The notes under the pieces: generated by a model | Told to the model about the DNA's origin: nothing | Databases searched by the model: none | Seen by the model: the letters and a program-made list of their open reading frames with translations, nothing else | Program-made: the position numbers and the translations under genes | Shown here: positions 28,301-30,509 of the stretch, piece by piece | Numbering within the stretch: position 1 is the stretch's first letter | Layout: each line of letters begins with the position of its first letter | Source: Apostichopus parvimensis | Lineage: Eukaryota > Echinodermata > Holothuroidea > Aspidochirotida > Stichopodidae | DNA length: 30,509 nucleotides | Assembly: GCA_000934455.1 (NCBI GenBank) | Contig: KN882551.1 | Location: forward strand, 65,043-95,551 | Direction of reading: 5' to 3'

Positions 28301-30066
28301 GTTTCTTCACAATATAAATACAGAGAAGTTAACTAAGTGACAAAACATATCAAGAACAGGGAAAATTGTGAAAGGAAGCACTCCAAAACACCCAGAGGGC
28401 TTGTCTAGTAGAGCCCTCCAAGTAAATAGAGAGAACAATACAAGAAAACAGTAACACTTATATCCACCCACACACCAACCCAATACGTATAACCCACCGA
28501 CCCCACCACCCACAATACATATGCATACATACACAATAGAATATGATAATGCTGCTTCATGTATTACATGAAAGCTTTTCTACAAGCATGTCATCAGGAA
28601 TAAAAATAGAAATGTTTGTCATTTTACTAACTGTGCAAGAAAACTAATACCCACACATCATTTGACAATCCTCATATAATTTGACAATATAACATCATCC
28701 ATGATCTCAGTGTTTCTCGGCATTCTGGTGGTCTTTGAGTAAAATAAAATCACTTCAGAAAGTACAATTGGTATTCATGATTCTTTAACGACAACTTTTC
28801 CAATCTCTTAAATCCTTCAAAACATTGAATTTTCCTTGCCGATTAACAGACATCTTTTATAAAGTGCAAACTATAAAATGTTTACATTTTGCTTCTCACG
28901 AACCCCCCCCCGCCTTTTCTATTTTTGACAGGACACAAGATTAGATATTAAAAAGGACAAAAAGGGTATGGTGTTCATCCAAGGAGCTGTCATACAAGAG
29001 GCTACCAACTCCAAGGAGCTGAATGGATTATTTGAACATGGATCAGAAAACAGACACGTAGCTTCAACAAGTAAGACATACGTAACAATAAACAAATGTA
29101 CAGATTTATGGATTAAGTAGTCGCCATAAGGCTTCCAGAATCAATCGGATAGGAATCAATTATTACTGGAGAACGTTATCAGAATGATTTCAACAAGGCT
29201 TTTGGCACAGCTTATCTGATAGTACAAGCATCTCATTCAAGACTTGTTCATGGTTGTTTTGCGATAAGAAGGGCCGACTGCACTCTTGTGACGAGATCAG
29301 TGTACTTTTGTTCAAATGACTGCGTGCATTTGATACTCTTCAGTACATATTTAAGATGTCTTGGGTATCTTAAAGGCACTGAAGACTCGCCCCAAACTGC
29401 GTGCTGTGCTCTGAAAAAGTTAACTTTCCGTTGCCTGCAAGTGAAGTTTTCTTCTTGTCGCTACAAAATGCAGACAGTAATGAAACGTGATACCTTGTTA
29501 TCTTTTATCTAGACCTGAGATGTCCACCGCTGCTATATACACTGTGTTGTGGGTATTGACCGTAGCTGTATGTATTGACTGTACACTAGTGTCTAATTAC
29601 CGATGGTAGCAAGCTGTGTGTGTATTTTCTGGGATTGATGGTGGTGTCTAACACTTCTGCTACACCTTATTCGAAACTAGGTCAGATTACCGGCATTAGA
29701 CGTTTCTTTGTGCGCGAGTCTTCACACCCTTTAATACTCACATGACATCATGTCGTGTGACGATGCTGTAATGTGAATAGTACAACCAATCTTCGGGCAA
29801 CGTGTGTGTGTCGTTCTTGTCACCAGGCTGCATTAATCTTTGAGCCGTAAAATCTTGAAACTGTTCAAGGGAATAGTCTTATATCTTTGTGTTCCCTCAT
29901 CTCAGAAATGAACGCCGAGAGCTCTCGTTCTCATTTGATTCTGGCCATCATCATTGAGAGTACAAACCTAGCCACCGGGAGTGTCGTGAAGGGAAAACTG
30001 AGTCTGGTGGATTTGGCTGGGAGTGAGAGGGCTGCAAAGACGGGTGCTACGGCTGAACAACTGAAG
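4344..30066 (+). CDS. KinC: Kinesin-14 with C-terminal motor, kinesin-C/KCBP type; 28 coding exons, 3' end outside window
   Basis: Multi-exon gene; the span includes introns and 35 bases of 5' UTR (4344-4378). The exon sum is 4599 nt (1533 codons), open throughout, with matching phases at all 27 internal junctions. Domains: Ser/Pro/Thr-rich head about 1-250; coiled-coil stalk rich in Glu, Lys, Leu and Gln about 270-1270; motor from about 1286, starting with [12 protein letters not shown]. The P-loop GQTGSGKT is at 1367-1374, switch I NAESSRSH at 1482-1489 and switch II DLAGSE at 1515-1520. The motor follows the stalk, as in kinesin-14 proteins, which are generally minus-end-directed microtubule motors. 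The neck ([11 protein letters not shown]), [21 protein letters not shown] and the [10 protein letters not shown] block are closest, by recollection, to plant KCBP and sea urchin kinesin-C. Unlike plant KCBP, no MyTH4/FERM region is apparent. The calmodulin-binding tail expected of the group is off the right edge, so calmodulin regulation is inferred, not seen. KIFC-type kinesins are the main alternative. Confidence 0.9.
4379..4463 (+). CDS. KinC: KinC coding exon 1 (start codon; residues 1-28)
   Basis: Acceptor CAG ends at 4343 and the exon begins at 4344 with 35 nt of 5' UTR. The ATG at 4379 is the first in-frame start; an in-frame TAA at 4352-4354 lies just upstream, and there is an A at -3. 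The reading begins [14 protein letters not shown] and ends in phase 1 before donor GTAAGT (4464). Having an acceptor ahead of the start means at least one noncoding exon lies further upstream. The following intron (4464-4668) is C-rich near 4557-4590 and otherwise plain. Confidence 0.85.
4669..4796 (+). CDS. KinC: KinC coding exon 2 (residues 29-71)
   Basis: Acceptor ACAG to 4668, donor GTAGAG at 4797; enters in phase 1, leaves in phase 0. Encodes a low-complexity stretch starting [10 protein letters not shown] and ending in [12 protein letters not shown]. The SVREAA motif recurs in coding exon 4. The following 894-bp intron holds two diverged direct repeats near 5320-5370 and 5445-5490 (a TTCATA-TTGRTACGTGGA core), which look like an old dispersed repeat. 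Confidence 0.85.
5691..5889 (+). CDS. KinC: KinC coding exon 3 (residues 72-137)
   Basis: Acceptor CCAACAG to 5690, donor GTACAG at 5890; phase 0 in, phase 1 out. Encodes a Ser/Pro/Arg-rich disordered segment with clustered proline-directed sites (PSTPK, PVSPK, SASPS), a composition that often marks regulatory phosphorylation in kinesin head regions; that role is inferred. The frame stays open for about 270 bases past the donor to a stop at 6159-6161, but the next exon joins exactly in phase 1, so splicing is favoured. I see nothing coding in the following 813-bp intron. Confidence 0.85.
6703..6972 (+). CDS. KinC: KinC coding exon 4 (residues 138-227)
   Basis: Acceptor CTCGCAG to 6702, donor GTGAGT at 6973; phase 1 to phase 1. 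The segment begins [11 protein letters not shown], contains an NRSPGE site, then [14 protein letters not shown], then a Thr/Ser/Lys-rich stretch ([13 protein letters not shown]). It is higher in GC and CpG than the flanking introns, as expected of real coding sequence. Reading past the donor meets a stop within about 20 bases. The following 932-bp intron is AT-rich with no recognised feature. Confidence 0.88.
7905..8107 (+). CDS. KinC: KinC coding exon 5 (residues 228-295)
   Basis: Acceptor TTTCCAG to 7904, donor GTACAC at 8108; phase 1 in, phase 0 out. It starts [16 protein letters not shown], then passes into a helical segment ([19 protein letters not shown], then [13 protein letters not shown]) that begins the stalk region. 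The following 445-bp intron shows no recognised feature. Confidence 0.88.
8553..8684 (+). CDS. KinC: KinC coding exon 6 (residues 296-339)
   Basis: Acceptor AAACAG to 8552, donor GTGAGT at 8685; phase 0 both sides. Encodes a helical segment beginning [21 protein letters not shown] and ending YWESSLT. It is less strongly heptad-like than later exons. Nothing is recognised in the following 490-bp intron. Confidence 0.87.
9175..9267 (+). CDS. KinC: KinC coding exon 7 (residues 340-370)
   Basis: Acceptor CCAACAG to 9174, donor GTGGGC at 9268 (weaker than consensus); phase 0 both sides. Encodes a Lys/Glu/Leu-rich coiled coil ([18 protein letters not shown]). The following 877-bp intron carries a run of 21 G at 10031-10051 and a purine-rich stretch up to about 10080, close to the next acceptor. 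Confidence 0.87.
10145..10255 (+). CDS. KinC: KinC coding exon 8 (residues 371-407), GC splice donor
   Basis: Acceptor TCGGCAG to 10144; phase 0 both sides. Coiled-coil segment [15 protein letters not shown] through [11 protein letters not shown]. No usable GT donor lies before the in-frame TGA at 10307-10309. The exon end reads AAG|GCAAGC, a good match to the GC-AG donor class, and joining it to the next exon keeps phase 0. The 555-bp intron contains a G-rich block at 10415-10462. Confidence 0.82.
10415..10462 (+). repeat. G-rich block with G-quadruplex potential in the GC-AG intron
   Basis: Eight runs of four or five G separated by A, TA, TGTA or CGTA, in the transcribed (plus-sense) strand, 160-207 bases past the GC donor. 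The pattern exceeds the usual four-run requirement for an intramolecular quadruplex. Folding is inferred, not shown. Confidence 0.75.
10811..11083 (+). CDS. KinC: KinC coding exon 9 (residues 408-498)
   Basis: Acceptor CACCTGCAG to 10810, donor GTTTGT at 11084; phase 0 both sides. A coiled-coil start ([20 protein letters not shown]) leads to a non-coil hinge rich in Gly/Ser/Val ([29 protein letters not shown]) and then back to charged helix ending MIESQK. The following 821-bp intron contains a C16 tract at 11689-11704 and nothing else recognised. Confidence 0.9.
11905..12128 (+). CDS. KinC: KinC coding exon 10 (residues 499-572, last codon split)
   Basis: Acceptor CGCCTTAG to 11904, donor GTATTG at 12129; phase 0 in, phase 2 out. 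Coiled coil ending in [19 protein letters not shown], a Trp-Phe-Gly-Pro motif repeated with the same exon end and phase in coding exon 13. The 525-bp intron that follows shows no recognised feature. Confidence 0.9.
12654..12813 (+). CDS. KinC: KinC coding exon 11 (through residue 626)
   Basis: Acceptor CTTCATAG to 12653, donor GTAAGT at 12814; phase 2 in, phase 0 out. Coiled coil ([28 protein letters not shown]) ending in a Pro-rich stretch ([14 protein letters not shown]). It is paralogous by eye to coding exon 14. A decayed copy of the exon end plus donor sits 186 bp downstream (12961-13005). The rest of the 1349-bp intron shows nothing recognised. Confidence 0.9.
12961..13005 (+). pseudogene. 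Decayed duplicate of the coding exon 11 end and its donor
   Basis: Codons 12961-12999 align one-to-one with 12775-12813 (end of coding exon 11): 27 of 39 bases match by my count. The relic reads, with stops, as [13 protein letters not shown] against [13 protein letters not shown], and is followed by an intact GAG|GTAAGT. Two TAA codons (12961-12963, 12988-12990) rule out coding use in this frame. The offset is 186 bp, and weaker similarity continues into the intron (G-rich GGAGGGGGAT-like segment). Confidence 0.7.
14163..14390 (+). CDS. KinC: KinC coding exon 12 (residues 627-702)
   Basis: Phase 0 both sides; donor GTGGGA at 14391. The acceptor is unusual: CCCTCTGTTAAAAAG|GTAACC, with A rather than C or T before the AG. 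No better AG keeps the frame: the upstream TAG|G at 14110 opens a frame that soon stops. Encodes [16 protein letters not shown], then coiled coil, then a [17 protein letters not shown] end. The following 613-bp intron shows no recognised feature. Confidence 0.82.
15004..15182 (+). CDS. KinC: KinC coding exon 13 (residues 703-761, last codon split)
   Basis: Acceptor TTTATAG to 15003, donor GTTTGA at 15183 (weak); phase 0 in, phase 2 out. Coiled coil ending [21 protein letters not shown], which parallels the end of coding exon 10 residue by residue (W, F, G, P, final DR). The following intron, about 2.7 kb, is the longest in the window and contains the 73-bp satellite and the assembly gap. Confidence 0.88.
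15810..17471. repeat. 73-bp tandem satellite, about 22 copies, containing the assembly gap
   Basis: Units follow the pattern GACTTGATATCCATACTAGC - TATAGACAGGGTAAATTACT - GTAGCTAACATGGACATGAA - GAGATGAATGCAA. Several sub-variants exist (GGTTATATTACTGTAGCC; GATAAATGTAA; a 3-base insertion giving CATAGTACTAGC). The array fills most of the intron between coding exons 13 and 14. Each unit can form an imperfect stem between TAGCTATAGACAG and CTGTAGCTA. The true copy number is unknown because of the N run. Confidence 0.95.
16551..16600. other. Assembly gap (50 N)
   Basis: Fifty N inside the 73-bp satellite. The 77 bases before the gap (16474-16550) and the 77 bases after it (16601-16677) read identically by eye, so the gap probably joins overlapping or collapsed contig ends. 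Confidence 0.97.
17880..18034 (+). CDS. KinC: KinC coding exon 14 (through residue 813)
   Basis: Acceptor ATTCACAG to 17879, donor GTAAGT at 18035; phase 2 in, phase 1 out. Sequence [20 protein letters not shown], then LEAQNTAL, then [15 protein letters not shown]: a paralogue of coding exon 11 with the same phase-2 acceptor. The 600-bp intron that follows holds a reverse-oriented SINE (18307-18533). Confidence 0.88.
18307..18533 (-). mobile_element. tRNA-derived SINE, family A, copy 2 (intronic, reverse)
   Basis: Reverse complement of the element at 2444-2670 along its whole length, from the GAGTGTTAGCTCAG head to the GGATCTAAAAT tail. Box B here is the more canonical CGGTTCGAGTCAC. The tail is followed (in element orientation) by ACATACATAC. 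It lies in the intron between KinC coding exons 14 and 15, opposite to the gene. Confidence 0.87.
18635..18900 (+). CDS. KinC: KinC coding exon 15 (through residue 902)
   Basis: Acceptor GTCATCAG to 18634, donor GTGAGT at 18901; phase 1 in, phase 0 out. A strong coiled coil ([19 protein letters not shown] and on) is broken by a Gly/Pro/Val linker ([19 protein letters not shown]) and a short acidic-aromatic end ([10 protein letters not shown]). The linker probably gives the stalk a flexible joint. The next intron is only 164 bp and purine-rich. Confidence 0.9.
19065..19289 (+). CDS. KinC: KinC coding exon 16 (residues 903-977)
   Basis: Acceptor CTCTTACAG to 19064, donor GTAAGA at 19290; phase 0 both sides. 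Coiled coil with heptads ([20 protein letters not shown]) and an Ala/Asp/Lys-rich interruption ([18 protein letters not shown]). The following 761-bp intron shows no recognised feature. Confidence 0.9.
20051..20155 (+). CDS. KinC: KinC coding exon 17 (residues 978-1012)
   Basis: Acceptor GTGTACAG to 20050, donor GTGAGT at 20156; phase 0 both sides. Short coiled-coil exon ([17 protein letters not shown], then [10 protein letters not shown]). The following 777-bp intron is T-rich, with a long pyrimidine tract just before the next exon. Confidence 0.88.
20933..21070 (+). CDS. KinC: KinC coding exon 18 (residues 1013-1058)
   Basis: T-rich tract then AATGCTTAG to 20932; donor GTAAGA at 21071; phase 0 both sides. 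Lys/Glu/Ser-rich coiled coil ([20 protein letters not shown]) ending ERETNRGHQ. Recognised from its phase and splice sites, since it has no long open frame of its own. The 680-bp intron that follows contains a second type of tRNA-derived SINE. Confidence 0.86.
21355..21655 (+). mobile_element. tRNA-derived SINE, family B (intronic)
   Basis: The head resembles a Leu/Ser-type tRNA: GTGGTCAAGTGGTTAAGGC (box A) and GCAGGTTCGAGTACTGG (box B). The body includes CTTGGGCAGAGCATTTTTAC and GGTGTATAAATGGGGACCTG, the kind of conserved block seen in several metazoan SINE families, and ends near GCGCTTTATAAATC. It is distinct from family A and sits in the intron between coding exons 18 and 19. Confidence 0.8.
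21751..21942 (+). CDS. KinC: KinC coding exon 19 (residues 1059-1122 at the first donor); followed by repeated donors
   Basis: Acceptor TTTCATAG to 21750; phase 0. Coiled coil ([20 protein letters not shown] and on), then a Gly/Ala-rich end ([13 protein letters not shown]). The first donor, AAG|GTAAGG at 21943, is taken as the default. Six more copies of the same donor follow at 22033, 22123 (GTAATG), 22213, 22303, 22393 and 22483, all in phase 0. Using each later donor would add 30 residues per step. Reading through all of them meets TGA at 22561-22563. Confidence 0.8.
21898..22546 (+). repeat. 90-bp tandem repeat, about 7 units, each with a splice donor
   Basis: Unit: GTAGGAGGAGCAGCTGTTGC - AGCAAGAGGAGGAAACAAG - GTAAGGAAAGAAGATGTAGC - TAATGTAGAACAGCTGCTGT - ACCTCTGTGAG. 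The first half is the end of KinC coding exon 19, the second half the start of its intron. Exactly 90 bp (30 codons) per unit keeps one frame open through the array to the TGA at 22561. The opposite strand is also open across it as a by-product. Units differ by only a few bases. Confidence 0.95.
22726..22771. repeat. G8/C23 inverted repeat upstream of coding exon 20
   Basis: GGGGGGGGAGA at 22726-22736 is perfectly complementary to TCTCCCCCCCC at 22746-22756, with a 9-base loop (ATCAAAAAA). The C run continues to 22771. The structure sits 56-101 bases before the exon 20 acceptor, in the usual branch-point neighbourhood. Confidence 0.8.
22827..22967 (+). CDS. KinC: KinC coding exon 20 (47 codons; residues 1123-1169)
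   Basis: Acceptor CTGACCAG to 22826, donor GTAAGT at 22968; phase 0 both sides. Coiled coil ([20 protein letters not shown]) with a Gly-Ala end (SGGAAD). A C23 tract and hairpin lie 55-100 bases upstream of the acceptor. The 602-bp intron that follows contains loosely repeated GTATTTGTATTGTTTG-like segments at about 23170-23400. Confidence 0.88.
23570..23701 (+). CDS. KinC: KinC coding exon 21 (residues 1170-1213)
   Basis: Acceptor TTCTTACAG to 23569, donor GTAACA at 23702; phase 0 both sides. Lys-rich coiled coil ([20 protein letters not shown]). I see nothing firm in the following 567-bp intron. Confidence 0.88.
24269..24442 (+). CDS. KinC: KinC coding exon 22 (residues 1214-1271)
   Basis: Acceptor TTCCCACAG to 24268, donor GTGAGT at 24443; phase 0 both sides. 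The last stalk coiled coil ([20 protein letters not shown], ending [13 protein letters not shown]) runs directly into the neck in the next exon. The following 720-bp intron has no firmly classified element. Confidence 0.9.
25163..25261 (+). CDS. KinC: KinC coding exon 23: neck and start of motor (residues 1272-1304)
   Basis: Acceptor TTTTGCAG to 25162, donor GTGAGT at 25261+1; phase 0 both sides. [15 protein letters not shown] is the kinesin-14 type neck entering the first motor strand [11 protein letters not shown]. The match to the [15 protein letters not shown] signature is what points to the KCBP/kinesin-C group. A 71-bp direct duplication lies in the following 629-bp intron. Confidence 0.93.
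25283..25424. repeat. 71-bp direct duplication in the intron after coding exon 23
   Basis: Two tandem copies of a segment beginning TCTGTTCAAGGAATAGTATA and ending CCTTAGAGTTCCAT, offset by 71 bp and differing at about eight positions. It begins about 22 bases past the donor and does not include it. Confidence 0.85.
25891..26025 (+). CDS. KinC: KinC coding exon 24: motor (residues 1305-1349)
   Basis: Acceptor TTTCACAG to 25890, donor GTAAGT at 26026; phase 0 both sides. Motor segment [16 protein letters not shown], then [20 protein letters not shown] and EDTN. The EFQFDxIF and QEDVFEDT elements are standard for the strand and helix ahead of the P-loop. The 1166-bp intron that follows holds only G11 and C11 runs at 26187-26197 and 26447-26457. 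Confidence 0.93.
27192..27355 (+). CDS. KinC: KinC coding exon 25: P-loop (through residue 1403)
   Basis: Acceptor CCCTCCAG to 27191, donor GTGAGT at 27356; phase 0 in, phase 2 out. [20 protein letters not shown] leads into the Walker A element GQTGSGKT (residues 1367-1374), followed by [19 protein letters not shown]. This is the ATP phosphate-binding loop of the motor, with all key residues present. Confidence 0.96.
27678..27765 (+). CDS. KinC: KinC coding exon 26: motor (through residue 1433)
   Basis: Acceptor TTTTTCTAG to 27677, donor GTAAGT at 27766; phase 2 in, phase 0 out. [20 protein letters not shown] is the usual motor strand and helix with the YNE-hydrophobic-IDL element. The 1166-bp intron that follows contains a reverse-oriented LINE 3' tail at about 28270-28540 and a C9 run at 28903-28911. 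Confidence 0.94.
28270..28545 (-). mobile_element. Probable LINE 3' tail, reverse orientation
   Basis: Read on the minus strand, a hairpin-bearing segment (arms GAGGGCT at 28395-28401 and AGCCCTC at 28412-28418) is followed by TTCTCTGTATTTATATTGTG and then an AAATAAATGAAATGAAATGAAA end. A short stem followed by a pentanucleotide-like 3' repeat is typical of CR1/L2-like LINE ends. No coding part remains. Family assignment is by resemblance only. Confidence 0.45.
28932..29070 (+). CDS. KinC: KinC coding exon 27: motor (through residue 1479)
   Basis: Acceptor TTTGACAG to 28931, donor GTAAGA at 29071; phase 0 in, phase 1 out. [20 protein letters not shown], then [20 protein letters not shown], the helix preceding switch [11 protein letters not shown] resembles the equivalent KCBP segment. 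The following 835-bp intron shows no recognised repeat or gene. Confidence 0.93.
29906..30066 (+). CDS. KinC: KinC coding exon 28: switch I and switch II (residues 1480-1533)
   Basis: Acceptor CATCTCAG to 29905, donor GTGAGA at 30067; phase 1 in, phase 0 out. Switch I NAESSRSH (1482-1489) and switch II DLAGSE (1515-1520), ending [15 protein letters not shown]. Both nucleotide-sensing loops are intact, so the motor looks catalytically competent. The switch I motif carries Ala-Glu where KCBP, by recollection, has Glu-Glu. The next exon should begin with the EAQ-x-INKSL helix and lies outside the window. Confidence 0.95.
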
Positions 30067-30134
30067 GTGAGAGAAGTTTATTAGGATATTTTTCAAATTC
30101 AGTTGTTGCCATGATACAGAAAAACATTTCTCCT

Positions 30135-30509
30135 AGTTACCTGTTGTATAGCTGCCTTGTATAATTCAGTGGTATGTAGCATTCCACTTTACATCTATTG
30201 TAGCTCCTTCTATTGTTTTTTTGGTATGTAGTGTCTCCCTTTTCTTTCTATTGTATTAAGTGGTAAAGCTGCCTTGTATTATTCAGTGGTATGTAGCATT
30301 CCACTTTACATCTATTGTAGCTCCTTCTATTGTTTTATGTGCTATGTAGTGTCTCCCTTTTGTTTCTATTGTATTAAGTTGTATAGCTCCCTTGTATTAT
30401 TCAGTGGTATGTAGCATTCCACTTTACATCTATTGTAGCTCCTATTGTTTTTTTGGTATGTAGTGTCTCCCTTTTCTTTCTATTGTATTAAGTTGTATAG
30501 CTGCCTTGT
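30135..30509. repeat. 117-bp minisatellite, at least three units, running off the right edge
   Basis: GGTATGTAGCATTCCACTTT recurs at 30171, 30288 and 30406 (periods 117 and 118). Each unit contains two related halves, one starting GGTATGTAGCATTCC and one with ATGTAGTGTCTCCC, so the unit itself arose from an older half-unit of about 58 bp. It lies in the intron after the switch II exon. Confidence 0.92.

Overview
The window is eukaryotic genomic DNA. It is AT-rich, with GT-AG introns of roughly 160-2700 bp, tRNA-derived SINEs, decayed LINE pieces, tandem satellites and one 50-base assembly gap. It is dominated by one plus-strand gene: a long coiled-coil kinesin with the motor at its C-terminal end. 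The motor sequence resembles the calmodulin-binding kinesin-14 group (plant KCBP and sea urchin kinesin-C). With the SINE and LINE types seen, this suggests a marine deuterostome, most probably an echinoderm; the species cannot be fixed from sequence alone.

Layout. Positions 1-1800 hold no recognisable gene. About 1808-3222 is a dead, 5'-truncated LINE with a tRNA-derived SINE nested inside it. About 3300-3900 is a plausible promoter and 5' noncoding-exon region (a CRE-type TGACGTCA, a 20-bp perfect palindrome, a telomere-like minisatellite). From 4344 to the right edge runs the kinesin gene. I assembled 28 coding exons by hand. Every exon/intron phase is compatible with its neighbour, and together they give 4599 coding bases, or 1533 codons without a stop. 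The window ends after the switch II exon, so the end of the motor and any calmodulin-binding tail lie beyond the right edge.

The protein reads in order as follows: a Ser/Pro/Thr-rich N-terminal head (about residues 1-250) with a repeated SVREAA motif; a very long charged coiled-coil stalk (about 270-1270) containing an internally duplicated two-exon module; and a kinesin motor (from about 1286) with P-loop GQTGSGKT, switch I NAESSRSH and switch II DLAGSE.

The most unusual structure is at the end of coding exon 19. There a 90-bp unit carrying the 3' end of the exon, the splice donor and the start of the intron is repeated about seven times in frame, giving seven equivalent phase-0 donors 90 bp apart. 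An older, decayed duplication of an exon end plus donor lies in the intron after coding exon 11. Other intronic structure includes a 73-bp satellite of about 22 units spanning the gap, a GC-AG intron with a G-rich block nearby, long poly(G)/poly(C) tracts and a 117-bp minisatellite at the right edge.
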